NCBI GenBank assembly: GCA_017303475.1
Contig: JAFLBO010000024.1
Span: forward strand, 1 to 64,000
Length of the DNA: 64,000 nucleotides
Origin: Chitinophagales bacterium
Lineage (GTDB): Bacteria > Bacteroidota > Bacteroidia > Chitinophagales > Saprospiraceae
Direction of reading: 5' to 3'
Made by a program: the position numbers and the translations under genes. The notes under the pieces are model-generated. The model was not told the origin of the DNA. It searched no databases and worked only from the letters and a program-made list of their open reading frames with translations. Below are positions 1-9,525 of the stretch, piece after piece. Position 1 is the stretch's first letter, and each line of letters opens with the position of its first letter.

Positions 1-124
1 ACTTTGCCGCCGACTTCCTTCAGATTCCGCCTCGCAACGGACACCCTTGTCTTTGGCTAATACTCCTCGCTGCCAAGCGTATAGCGGACTTCCACCGCCG
101 AGTCTGCGCCCATGCCGGGCGCAC
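1..124 (-). mobile_element. Group II intron, 5' end (domain I), runs out of the window
   Basis: Read on the minus strand, the sequence from position 124 starts with GTGCG, the usual 5' end of a group II intron, followed by GCCCGGCATGGGCGC. Further in come GTGGAAGTCCGC, AAGGGTGTCCGTTGCGAGG and AATCTGAAGGAAG (26-14), words I know from domain I of bacterial group II introns. The rest, including any reverse transcriptase/maturase, lies beyond position 1. The insertion point follows the T-rich tract of the hairpin at 130-161, a placement typical of class C introns that target terminators. Identification rests on remembered consensus words, and the subclass is inference. Confidence 0.72.
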
Positions 125-161
125 AAAGAAAGCGCGCCGGGAGATCCCCCCCGACGCGCTT
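125..161 (-). terminator. Intrinsic terminator of the DUF4397 protein gene
   Basis: The stem AAGCGCG (130-136) pairs with CGCGCTT (155-161), and CGGG pairs with CCCG inside it. On the minus strand the stem is followed by CTTTCTTT. It lies 25 bases past the stop codon at 186. The group II intron begins at the end of the T-rich tract. Confidence 0.7.
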
Positions 162-185
162 ATTGTTCACTGTTTAACCTCTTCT

Positions 186-3100
186 TTATCGCTGAACCAC
201 AAACTTCTGCGTACGCAGACCTGCATCTGAGCGAATTTCCAGTTGGTACATGCCAGCCGGCAATTGTGCCACTTCAATACGCTGTGCAAACTCGCCTGCA
301 CCTACTTGACCGAAATCGCCTTCCAGCATCATGCGGCCAGCTACATCACGTACGGCATAGCGCAGGTTCTCTGCTTCCGCGAGTGTGAGGCTCACCGTCA
401 GATCCTGACTGGCAGGATTTGGCGACAGTTGTACATCAGACAGTTTGTTATCCAGTTCGTTGGTTCTTACAAATTCAGGCAATGGGAAAGTAAAGCCATC
501 AAACAAGGCCACCCATACTTCGAAGTCAGGCTGCTGTCCGGACAGGAATCCGGATGCAAATACCGTGAATGCTTCGCCTTCGAGGTCGGTTAGAGGCGCC
601 AGATAGCTTTTTACCACTACGTTGTTGTTGTCAGCCGGAGTAATGGAAATCACATACTCGCTGGCAGGCACGCTCAGGTAGCTGGAGAACTCCCCGAAAG
701 AGATGTTGTCTACCAGTACCGGACCACCAAACAATGTCACGTCTACTTCAGGTGCATCCGGAGAACCATGGAATACTGAAAACTCTACATTTCCAGATTC
801 CAGCGCTTTGAAACGGGCATTTTCATTCACGATCAACTCAAAACCCGGGTTGCCGCCTACCACGCCGCTGGCCATGATCACGTAGGTCTTAGCCGTTTCC
901 AGGCCGTCTACCGGCAAGGTGTAGATTGCATCGTTGATACTGATGCTGTTTTCTCCTGCCACTGCCAGGTTGAACGGCGAACGTGCCGGGAACAAACCAT
1001 ATCCGGTAGCCTGACGGAAAGCAAAGTTGTCGAGAACTTTAACACCAGCAGGCTGGAAATCATCAGAATAGTATACGTCTACCGTTGGGTCCGGGCTATT
1101 GTGGATCACCTGAACGCGAGCGTAAGACGGGATCGGGAAGGTTGTACCATCAGGCAGTGTCGCCCATAGGTCAAATGAACCGTCGTTAAGCAAACCAGAT
1201 GCGTAAGTTACAAAAGAGAAACCTGCCAGACCTGTGAAATCACCGCCCCAAATACCTACAGTTGCGTTTGGAGAACTGCTTGGAGATACTTCCAGGAACA
1301 ATGGTTCAGCTGGGATAGACAAGTAGCTGGTGAAATCGCCGTATTGCAAGTCGTTTAGCACTGGTAGACCGCCAAGATACGTTTTCACATCAACGGCTGG
1401 CGCATCAGGACCACCGTGCAGTACAGACATTTCAAAATTATCCGGGTTGGTAGAACGCTCACGGGCATCGTCGTTCACAAGCAATGTGAATGGCGTAGTA
1501 GCACTACCTACGATACCGCTGGCTACTACCACATAGGTCTTGCCGTTAGTAAAGGTGACAGGGAAGTTTACCAGGGTATCAGCTACAGACTGGCTGTTGC
1601 CGGCTGCAATACCAAAGTTAATCTCAAACTCAGCAGGCACATAAATAAATGGAGTTGCTGTGCGGAATTCAAAATCATTGAGGAACAAACCTCCCTCTGC
1701 GTACACATCCACCGTAGGAGTTGGGCTGTTGTGAATCACTTGAACACGTGCCACTGGGAAAAATGGCAGCTCAACGACTGTACCATCTGCCAGAGCAGCA
1801 AACAAACCAAATCCAGGTGTTCCACCCAGGTAGCCACTGGCAAACACACGGATTGCCTGACCAGACAAACCAGACAAATCTGCGCGGTAGGTGGATACAA
1901 TCTGTGGTGCGCCGGTTACACGGATATCCAGGAAGTACTCTGTAGATACCAGATCAAGGTATGGCGTGAACTCGCCAAACTCCAAACCTGTAACCAGATT
2001 ACCTGCCAGGCGCTCATCCACATCTACTGCCGGAGCATCCGGTGAACCGTGGAAAATCCCCACAGCAGTAATGCCAGCAGAAGCAGATTCGCGGGCATCA
2101 TCAGCAACAGCCAGGGTGAATGGTTTATTTGGATTGCCCACTACGCCATTGGCAAATACAGTATAAGACTTGGTGGCAGAAAGATTTACCGGGAAAGAAG
2201 CAATCACATCTGCAACAGAGTTACTGTTGCCCGGGGCCACACCGATGTTGAATGGGCGATCTGCAGGAATGTCCACGAACGGAGTTGCCGTGCGGAATGC
2301 AAAGTCGTTCAACAACAGGGTGTTGCCTGCATATACGTCTACGGTTGGATCAGGAGAGTTGTGAATCACCTGAACGCGTGTAGTTGGGGTAATTGGCAAG
2401 GCAATTACGGTACCGTTTGGCAGCGCTGCGTACAAACCAAAAGCCGGAGAACCACCCAGTAAGCCACTGGCGAACACATACGCAGCACCGCCTGTCAGAC
2501 CGCTAAGGTCGGCGCGGAAAGAAGCCACTACATCCGGGCTGCCGGAACCACGTACAGCAAAGTCGTAGATAGCTGCTGGCAAGCCCAGGTAACCGGTGAA
2601 CTCACCATAAGCCAGGTTACTAATTACATTATCGGCTACGAATACTGCATCAACGTCTACTGCCGGGGCATTGGTTGAACCGTGCAATACAGCAATATCC
2701 ACATTAGCCGGGTTGCCGGCTGCTTCCTGACCTGCATCGTTGATGATCAGGGTGAATGGCGTAGTTGGATCGCCTACAATACCGGAAGCAGTTACGATGT
2801 ACGTTTTGCCTTCTTCCAGATTTACATCAAATGTTGCAATAGCATCTGCAGCAGAAGTGCTGTTTTCAGGTGCAATTCCGAGGGTAATATCTACACCGGC
2901 AGGCACATCAATGAACGGTGTTGCGGTGCGGTATACGAAGTTGTCAATCAACAGATCATCGTTGGCGTATACGTCAACCGTTGGAGATGGGCTGTTGTGA
3001 ATAACCTGCACGCGGGCAGTAGGAGGTTGAGGCACCAATGGGAGCTCAATTACAGCGCCGTTTGGCAGTGCAGCAAACAAACCAAAAGCAGGGGTTCCGC

Positions 3101-4994
3101 CCAGCAAACCGCTGGCAAAAACACGTGCAGCACCGCCAGCCAAACCGCTCAGATCTGCCAGATAGGTTGCCAGTACATCACTAGAGCCTGAAGGAATAAT
3201 CTGAACCAAATAGGAGCCTGGATCAACACTCAGATAACCGGTGAAATTTGGATAGGCAAGATCAGAAATAACGGTACCCAATCCAACTACAGCAACATCT
3301 ACCGCCGGAGCATTTGGAGATCCGTGCAATACATTAAAATCCACCTGAGTAGCCAACAATGCAGCCTCGCGGGCATCCCCATCAACTACCAGTGTGAATG
3401 GCGTAGTTGCATTGCCTACAATACCTGAAGCTGTTACGGCATAAGTGCCGCCTGTTGCCAGGTTTACGTCAAATGTAGCGATGGCATCTGTAGCAGCAAC
3501 GCTGTTTTCAGGAGCTACACCGAGGGTAATGTTTCTATCAGAAGGAACATCAATGTACGGAGTGGCAGTACGGAAAACAAAGTTGTCAATCAGCAAGGTA
3601 TTACCTGCATACACATCCACAGTTGGTTCAGGGCTGTTGTGGATCACCTGAACGCGTGCGGTTGGGGTAGTTGGCAGGGCAATTACGGTACCGTTTGGCA
3701 GGGCAGCGTACAAACCAAAAGCTGGTGTATCGCCCAACAAACCGCTGGCAAATACATACGCAGCAGCACCCTGAAGGTTACTCAGGTCTGCCCGGTATGA
3801 AGCTACTACATTCGGATCGCCAGTGGCGCGCACTGCGAAGTCGTATTTTCCTGGAGACAGGCCCAGGTATGGCGTATACTCGCCGTAAGCAAGGTTGGAA
3901 ATGACATTATTAGCCAGGAGAACAGCATCTACGTCCACTGCCGGAGCATTAGTGCTTCCGTGTAATACAGCAATATCCACATTCACCGGATTAGCTGCTT
4001 TTTCCTGTCCCGTATTATTTACATTAAGGGTAAACGGAGTGGTTGGATCACCTACAATACCGGAAGCGGTTACAATGTAGGTACTTCCGTTGGTCAGGTT
4101 AACATCAAATGTTGCAATAGCATCAGCTGCAGAGGTAGAATTTTCAGGCGCTACACCCAGCGTGATATCTACACCAGCAGGAACAAAAATGAACGGGGTA
4201 GCCGTACGATATACAAAGTTATCAATCAACAAATCTGTGTTGGCATACACGTCTACGGTTGGTGATGGGCTGTTGTGAATCACCTGCACACGAGCTACCG
4301 GAGTGGCCGGGAGCGACAAAACGGTGCCGTCGTTCAAAACGGCAATCAGTTCAAATGCTGGTGTTCCACCCAGGAAACCGCTGGCCAGCACACGGAAAGA
4401 TGCACCTGCCAGACCACTGAGATCTGCCTGATAGGTTTGTACAATGGTGTTGCTGCCGGCAGGCTTGATATCCAGGTAGTATACACCCGGATCAACACTG
4501 AGGTAAGGAGTGAAAGCACCGTAAGACAGGTTGGAAACGATTTTGCTGCCGGTGCGCACCACAACATCAACCGCAGGAGCATCTGGTGCGCCGTGAAGCA
4601 CATTGAACTGTACTTTAGCCGGATCTGCAGATGCCTCTTCTGCTGCATCGTCAACGATAAGTGTAAAAGGTGTAACAGGATCTCCAACAACGCCGGAGGC
4701 TGTTACCACATAATTTTTTCCGCTTTCCAAAAGGAGCGGGAAATTGGCAATAGCATCGGCAGCGGAAGTACTGTTATCCGGCGCGATGGCTACGTCCAGC
4801 GGCAAACCAAAAGGTAAATCCAGAAAGGGTGTAGCCGTTCTGAATTCAAAGTTGTCAAGGGCCAGAATGCCATTCACATATACGTCCACCGTAGGGTTCG
4901 GGGCATTGTGAATGATCTGTACCCTAGATGTTTGAGCAAACGACGCTGCCGTAACCAGCAACATCGTCAACAGGGTAGTAAGAAAGCGATTCAT
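186..4994 (-). CDS. Secreted protein with seven DUF4397 units and T9SS sorting tail
   Basis: A 1,602-residue protein with a signal peptide (about residues 1-21, cut after SFAQ). Seven units of about 210-215 residues follow from residue 24. Each opens with RVQVIHNSP-PTVDVY and has a second half around HGSPDAPAVDV, which is the DUF4397 pattern. The last 75-90 residues form a type A T9SS tail (LSPNPASQDL, GMYQLEIRSDAG, ending KFVVQR), so the protein should be exported by Sec and fixed or released at the surface by T9SS. Its role is unknown; repeats of this kind are usually adhesive or structural. Units 2 and 4 are nearly identical, suggesting duplication of a two-unit block. It is transcribed alone and ends at the hairpin 130-161. 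Confidence 0.9.
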   Translation of the reverse strand: MNRFLTTLLTMLLVTAASFAQTSRVQIIHNAPNPTVDVYVNGILALDNFEFRTATPFLDLPFGLPLDVAIAPDNSTSAADAIANFPLLLESGKNYVVTASGVVGDPVTPFTLIVDDAAEEASADPAKVQFNVLHGAPDAPAVDVVVRTGSKIVSNLSYGAFTPYLSVDPGVYYLDIKPAGSNTIVQTYQADLSGLAGASFRVLASGFLGGTPAFELIAVLNDGTVLSLPATPVARVQVIHNSPSPTVDVYANTDLLIDNFVYRTATPFIFVPAGVDITLGVAPENSTSAADAIATFDVNLTNGSTYIVTASGIVGDPTTPFTLNVNNTGQEKAANPVNVDIAVLHGSTNAPAVDVDAVLLANNVISNLAYGEYTPYLGLSPGKYDFAVRATGDPNVVASYRADLSNLQGAAAYVFASGLLGDTPAFGLYAALPNGTVIALPTTPTARVQVIHNSPEPTVDVYAGNTLLIDNFVFRTATPYIDVPSDRNITLGVAPENSVAATDAIATFDVNLATGGTYAVTASGIVGNATTPFTLVVDGDAREAALLATQVDFNVLHGSPNAPAVDVAVVGLGTVISDLAYPNFTGYLSVDPGSYLVQIIPSGSSDVLATYLADLSGLAGGAARVFASGLLGGTPAFGLFAALPNGAVIELPLVPQPPTARVQVIHNSPSPTVDVYANDDLLIDNFVYRTATPFIDVPAGVDITLGIAPENSTSAADAIATFDVNLEEGKTYIVTASGIVGDPTTPFTLIINDAGQEAAGNPANVDIAVLHGSTNAPAVDVDAVFVADNVISNLAYGEFTGYLGLPAAIYDFAVRGSGSPDVVASFRADLSGLTGGAAYVFASGLLGGSPAFGLYAALPNGTVIALPITPTTRVQVIHNSPDPTVDVYAGNTLLLNDFAFRTATPFVDIPADRPFNIGVAPGNSNSVADVIASFPVNLSATKSYTVFANGVVGNPNKPFTLAVADDARESASAGITAVGIFHGSPDAPAVDVDERLAGNLVTGLEFGEFTPYLDLVSTEYFLDIRVTGAPQIVSTYRADLSGLSGQAIRVFASGYLGGTPGFGLFAALADGTVVELPFFPVARVQVIHNSPTPTVDVYAEGGLFLNDFEFRTATPFIYVPAEFEINFGIAAGNSQSVADTLVNFPVTFTNGKTYVVVASGIVGSATTPFTLLVNDDARERSTNPDNFEMSVLHGGPDAPAVDVKTYLGGLPVLNDLQYGDFTSYLSIPAEPLFLEVSPSSSPNATVGIWGGDFTGLAGFSFVTYASGLLNDGSFDLWATLPDGTTFPIPSYARVQVIHNSPDPTVDVYYSDDFQPAGVKVLDNFAFRQATGYGLFPARSPFNLAVAGENSISINDAIYTLPVDGLETAKTYVIMASGVVGGNPGFELIVNENARFKALESGNVEFSVFHGSPDAPEVDVTLFGGPVLVDNISFGEFSSYLSVPASEYVISITPADNNNVVVKSYLAPLTDLEGEAFTVFASGFLSGQQPDFEVWVALFDGFTFPLPEFVRTNELDNKLSDVQLSPNPASQDLTVSLTLAEAENLRYAVRDVAGRMMLEGDFGQVGAGEFAQRIEVAQLPAGMYQLEIRSDAGLRTQKFVVQR

Positions 4995-5255
4995 GTGAAA
5001 CAGGTTTAATTGTAAGGAATGTTGGTTGGATGAACATGCTTGTTCGCATATTCAAAGCGGTTGTTTAACAGCCCCTTTCAAAAAGTGTTTAACGATACAC
5101 ATTCATTAGTTAAACAAAAAATCGTTTTGCTATTTTTAGGCATATCTACTTTTCCCCAGCGACTTTATCTGTATAAGTTGCTACTATGAGGCTTCGCAGA
5201 AAGCGGTTAGCGCCCTTGTATAATTGGAAGAATCGTCCAATTCTTCTGACACCAC

Positions 5256-5286
5256 TTGAAAAACAAAACAAACTATTTTACATTTG
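5256..5286 (+). promoter_or_regulatory. Bacteroidota-type promoter of recG
   Basis: TTG at 5256-5258, a 20-base spacer and TACATTTG at 5279-5286 fit the Bacteroidota -33/-7 consensus (TTG, 19-21 bases, TAnnTTTG). The predicted start of transcription is near 5291. Just upstream lies the palindrome AATTGGA/TCCAATT (5222-5242), a possible operator. The rest of 4995-5255 shows nothing I can identify. Confidence 0.65.
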
Positions 5287-5456
5287 CATACACAAACTAA
5301 CTAGTTATGTCAAATTTTCTCCAAAACCAAGGAAAAGAGACTGCTAAACTTGTTTGTTCAGTTTTGTCAAATAATAAAAATAGGAGACGACCAAACCCAC
5401 CTTTATCCCCCCCCCTTCAAACCCCTTCAAACCCTTCACCCGCCTCAAACCCCTGC

Positions 5457-7562
5457 ATGCCCAACCTAGACTCCAATATTGAATTCCTGAAAGGTGTTGG
5501 TCCGCAAAGAGCTGATACCCTGAAAACAGAATTGGGCATTTTCACCTGCCGTGATTTGTTGTTCCATTTCCCGTTCCGGTACATTGACCGAACCCAGTTC
5601 CACCGTATCCGCGACGTACATAATGAAGGGGAAAACGTTCAGTTGCGTGGCATTCTTCGTCGCCTCGAAACCATGGGCGAGGGAAAAGCCAAAAGATTGG
5701 TGGGTACCCTGCGCGACGACAGCGGCATCATGGAACTCGTTTGGTTCCGGGGCATTCAGTGGCTGGAAAAAAGCCTGCAGGTAGGCAAGGAATACATCGT
5801 ATTTGGCAGGGTAAGCGAGTTCAATGGCCGGATGAACATTCCCCATCCGGAAATGGAAGAAGCCACTTCCGAAACAGGGCAAAAAGCCAAAAACTTCGAC
5901 CCCGTTTACCCAACTACCGATAAACTCACCCAAAAAGGGCTGGATGCCAAAGGGCTGCGCAAATTGGTTCGCACCCTGATCGACGGGCTTTCTGCGGCAG
6001 ATATACCGGAAACCATGCCGGATTACCTGATCAGGCAATTCCGACTGACAACCAGGCATGAGGCTTTGCAAAAAATCCATTTTCCGGAAACCCAAAACGA
6101 GCTGGACGGCGCTACCCGGCGACTCAAATTTGAGGAGCTGTTTTTCCTGCAATTACGTCTGTTGCAAATCCGCACCCGCCGGAAAGACAGTTTCCGCGGA
6201 TTTGTTTTTTCCAAAATTGGCGACTATTTTAACGGTTTTTATCAGGAAAAACTCCCTTTCGACCTCACTGGCGCTCAAAAACGCGTTTTAAAAGAAATAC
6301 GCTCCGACCTGGCTTCCGGCAAACACATGAACCGTTTGGTGCAGGGAGATGTAGGCTCCGGAAAAACCGTGGTAGCGCTCATGACCATGCTGATGGCGCT
6401 CGACAACGGATTCCAGGCCTGCATGATGGCGCCAACAGAAATCCTGGCCCAGCAACATTTCGAAGGCATTTCCGCACTGGTGGGCGATTTAGGCATCAAC
6501 GTAGGTTACCTCAGCGGCTCTGTAAAGGGCAAAAAACGGGAAGCCATCCTGACACAACTGGCCTCCGGCGATATGCATATCGTAATCGGAACACATGCCT
6601 TGATTGAAGAATGGGTAAAATTCAAAAACATCGGCATCAGTGTCATTGATGAACAGCACCGCTTTGGTGTGGAACAAAGAGCCAAGCTTTGGGCCAAAAA
6701 CCCGGCCGGGCCGCCGCATGTGCTGGTTATGACCGCCACCCCGATCCCGCGCACCCTGGCCATGACCTTGTACGGCGATCTGGATGTTTCTGTTATAGAC
6801 GAACTTCCACCCGGCAGAAAGCCCATTACCACCATGCACAAAACCGAACACCACCGGCTCAGGGTGCAGGGATTTATGAAAGAAGAAATTGCCAAAGGCC
6901 GGCAGGTGTACGTGGTGTATCCCATGATCGAGGAAACAGAAACCATGGATTTACAGAACCTGATGTCGGGCTTTGAGGCATTGAGTCGTGACTTTCCGCC
7001 ACCGGAATACCATATTTCTATTGTACATGGTAAAATGAAACCTGCCGACAAGGATTACGAAATGCAGCGTTTTATCCGGCGGGAAACACAGATTATGGTG
7101 GCCACAACGGTTATTGAAGTGGGGGTAAATGTGCCCAATGCCTCTGTGATGGTGATCGAAAATGCCGAACGATTTGGACTTTCCCAGCTACACCAGCTGC
7201 GCGGCAGGGTGGGCAGGGGCGCCGATCAGAGTTATTGCATTTTGCTCACCAGCTACAAGCTCAGCCATGAAGGCCGGGAACGTATTCAAACCATGGTGCA
7301 AACCACCGATGGCTTTGTCATTGCGGAGGCCGATTTACGCCTGAGGGGGCCAGGCAATATAGAAGGTACCCAACAAAGCGGTATGCTTCGCTTCCTTTTG
7401 GCCGATCTGGCGCGCGACGGTCAGATGCTCGCAGCTGCACGGGAGGTAGCCACACAAATTCTGGAAAAAGACCCGGCGCTGAGTTTGCCGGAGCATGGCA
7501 GATTGCGCCAACATCTGGCATCAGAGGGCAGGGATGCCAGGGTTTGGAGTCGGATTTCCTGA
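5457..7562 (+). CDS. recG: ATP-dependent DNA helicase RecG
   Basis: RecG unwinds branched DNA such as stalled forks and Holliday junctions. The protein has the N-terminal wedge domain, a Walker A motif (QGDVGSGKT), the DEQH box (DEQHRFG), the TATPIPRTLAMTLYGDLD segment and the GRVGRG motif. I chose ATG 5457 (MPNLDSNIEFLKGVGP) because RecG proteins of this phylum start there and the 701-residue length fits. An in-frame ATG at 5307 would add 50 low-complexity residues rich in Pro and Ser and containing a run of nine C. That upstream ATG is only about 16 bases from the predicted transcription start, so it cannot be excluded. The gene converges on the PKD protein gene at 7658. Confidence 0.95.
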   Translation: MPNLDSNIEFLKGVGPQRADTLKTELGIFTCRDLLFHFPFRYIDRTQFHRIRDVHNEGENVQLRGILRRLETMGEGKAKRLVGTLRDDSGIMELVWFRGIQWLEKSLQVGKEYIVFGRVSEFNGRMNIPHPEMEEATSETGQKAKNFDPVYPTTDKLTQKGLDAKGLRKLVRTLIDGLSAADIPETMPDYLIRQFRLTTRHEALQKIHFPETQNELDGATRRLKFEELFFLQLRLLQIRTRRKDSFRGFVFSKIGDYFNGFYQEKLPFDLTGAQKRVLKEIRSDLASGKHMNRLVQGDVGSGKTVVALMTMLMALDNGFQACMMAPTEILAQQHFEGISALVGDLGINVGYLSGSVKGKKREAILTQLASGDMHIVIGTHALIEEWVKFKNIGISVIDEQHRFGVEQRAKLWAKNPAGPPHVLVMTATPIPRTLAMTLYGDLDVSVIDELPPGRKPITTMHKTEHHRLRVQGFMKEEIAKGRQVYVVYPMIEETETMDLQNLMSGFEALSRDFPPPEYHISIVHGKMKPADKDYEMQRFIRRETQIMVATTVIEVGVNVPNASVMVIENAERFGLSQLHQLRGRVGRGADQSYCILLTSYKLSHEGRERIQTMVQTTDGFVIAEADLRLRGPGNIEGTQQSGMLRFLLADLARDGQMLAAAREVATQILEKDPALSLPEHGRLRQHLASEGRDARVWSRIS

Positions 7563-7657
7563 TAATAAAAGCAGCTGGATGGCCCGCATTACGTCAATGT
7601 GTTTTCCTGGATTTGGCTTTGTTGCATAAATAAAATGAATTTTGGCATTGGTCATTT

Positions 7658-9472
7658 TTAAAACTTGACAAGTTTACCGGATTTAATCCGTTCCCCTTTT
7701 GACTTTACTTCCCACAAATAAAGCCCTGGCTTTATTTGTGATGATTCCAGTGAGTTGATTCCAGAAGATAACACATCCTCTCGGACTAAACGTCCCATTT
7801 GATCGTATAGCCTGAAACCCGGTTTGGGCAGGTTATCGCTAATGGTTATTAAAAGGCGGTCCCGGAAAGGATTTGGCGAAATTTCAACCTGATGCTCGAC
7901 AAAAGGGGACTCCGTTTTAGAAACGCCCATATATAGCGTCTTACATTGTGTATCGCTGCCATATTGGTTGCTTACTGTGAGGCAGACCTGGTAAATGCCT
8001 GTACTGTCATAAGTATGGAGTGGACTCTGCTCTGTACTAATTGCGCCATCGCCAAAATCCCATTGCCATGACACAGGCTCATGGTGCGACAGATCATAAA
8101 AATAACGCGTGAAAAAATCCAGAGAGTCGTCCATTCTAAAATTTGCTACCGGTATATTATTCAATCCCAGGGTATCACAGGGTGAGCCATCAAGTGGGCC
8201 GAGGCGGTAGTTGGGCATGTAAGGAATGGCTGAACCGATGACTACGTCAAAAAACGGCTTGTCGTGCACGAACTTGCAGGCCTTGCCTTTAACGTTGGGA
8301 TATTGCACCGTGCAATACCCCAGGCCTGAATGCACCACGTAGATACGACCGTCTGGGGCGAGTTCGGCTCCATAGAAGCCGTCCCAGGTAATATTTTCAG
8401 GGAAATGATAATCGCTGCTATCAATAATATTGATGGTGTCAACTGACTCAGACAAATTTGAAAACGAAAGATCGTACTGTAGCAGGTAGGGTAATGTTCC
8501 GTAAGGTATCCAAGGCTCCCAACCTACATCAAATGTAGTTGTCTTGTAAAACAATTGCTCATCGGGTGAAAAAACGGCCCCTGACCCAGGTGCATTTCGA
8601 TAATAATTCGGATATGTGGGAGGTGGATAATCCACCCGCCGTTCATGGGAAAGTAATCCACTGCATCGATCAAATTCGAAAATGCTAAACCCTAAATAGT
8701 CATTGATATCTGTATAGTAATTCCCTTTGGGAGAAAAACTGTTTCCTACAGCAAAATTGTTTTTGTTTCCTCCCTCAAACGGTATCGGATTGGGCTTTGT
8801 ACCAATAAATTGGGTATCAGGATGTGAGAACCCATCTGGTGAAATTAAAACACGATAGTGTATATTCTCATCCGCATTGGAAACCAGAAGCCACCAGTCT
8901 CGTCCGTTGGCGTGACGGCATGCGGCAGGGGACATCAAGGTCCCGGTGAGCAGGATTTTGTTTTTCTCAAGCACCTTTCCAGTTCCGTTGTTGGCCATGA
9001 TGTCTATGGTGGCCACCATCAGGTTTTGGCCAACATACTTATAAGGCCATTCGTTTGCGGGATGAAGGCCAAAGTCAAGGCTTATAAAATAAACAATATT
9101 CTCATTGCCGGGCTTCTCGAGAAAAAATCCGGATTGCCCTCCAGGGTAGCTCTTGTAAGATTGCCACTCAACAACAGTAGGATTCAACCCTTCGCCATTT
9201 TCTACGATTACTCCGAGCTTATCAAGGATTTTTAGTCCATTTGAAAAAAAAAGGATTTCTCCATTTTTATCACAAAAAGAAGCCGTGTAACCTCCAGTGC
9301 TGAATGTATCAACCCTCATAAGTTTATCCGAAGACTTGAAGTCATAAAAAAAACGATAGTCACTAAAATTCGGCCCAGAACCCAATGGCCACATATAGTC
9401 GTATTTTTGGGCGGCGATGAAATTAGCCCAAAATACTAAAAAAAAGAAAGGGAAAAAAGAACGATTGTTCAT
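7658..9472 (-). CDS. Secreted PKD-domain protein with T9SS sorting tail
   Basis: A 604-residue protein with a signal peptide (cut after FIAAQ). The large N-terminal part (to about residue 430) resembles the beta-propeller-like region of Bacteroidota PKD proteins. A PKD domain follows (SWQWDFGDGAISTEQSP). The last 80 residues are a type A T9SS tail (ISPNPFRDRL, GLYLWEVKSKGE). The product should be exposed at or released from the cell surface; no enzymatic motif is visible. The next gene upstream on the same strand, at 9526, encodes another T9SS cargo, but a good terminator lies between the two, so this gene probably has its own promoter. No such promoter was found. Confidence 0.88.
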   Translation of the reverse strand: MNNRSFFPFFFLVFWANFIAAQKYDYMWPLGSGPNFSDYRFFYDFKSSDKLMRVDTFSTGGYTASFCDKNGEILFFSNGLKILDKLGVIVENGEGLNPTVVEWQSYKSYPGGQSGFFLEKPGNENIVYFISLDFGLHPANEWPYKYVGQNLMVATIDIMANNGTGKVLEKNKILLTGTLMSPAACRHANGRDWWLLVSNADENIHYRVLISPDGFSHPDTQFIGTKPNPIPFEGGNKNNFAVGNSFSPKGNYYTDINDYLGFSIFEFDRCSGLLSHERRVDYPPPTYPNYYRNAPGSGAVFSPDEQLFYKTTTFDVGWEPWIPYGTLPYLLQYDLSFSNLSESVDTINIIDSSDYHFPENITWDGFYGAELAPDGRIYVVHSGLGYCTVQYPNVKGKACKFVHDKPFFDVVIGSAIPYMPNYRLGPLDGSPCDTLGLNNIPVANFRMDDSLDFFTRYFYDLSHHEPVSWQWDFGDGAISTEQSPLHTYDSTGIYQVCLTVSNQYGSDTQCKTLYMGVSKTESPFVEHQVEISPNPFRDRLLITISDNLPKPGFRLYDQMGRLVREDVLSSGINSLESSQIKPGLYLWEVKSKGERIKSGKLVKF

Positions 9473-9484
9473 ACGCTGAAAATG

Positions 9485-9517
9485 AAAAAGCAGGATGCCC
9501 TTGACAGGACACCCTGC
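9485..9517 (-). terminator. Intrinsic terminator of the beta-helix protein gene
   Basis: An 11-bp stem with two G-U pairs (9490-9500 with 9507-9517) and a six-base loop is followed on the minus strand by five T (9489-9485). It lies just downstream of the stop at 9526. Confidence 0.75.
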
Positions 9518-9525
9518 AGTGTTAA

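Noticed and set aside
47..388. 113-residue plus-strand frame
   Set aside because: It lies antisense to the group II intron end, the terminator and the DUF4397 gene; composition is shadow-like and no motif is seen.
4346..4690. 114-residue minus-strand frame inside the DUF4397 gene
   Set aside because: Alternate-frame shadow of a repeat unit, Leu/Cys/His-rich with no start context.
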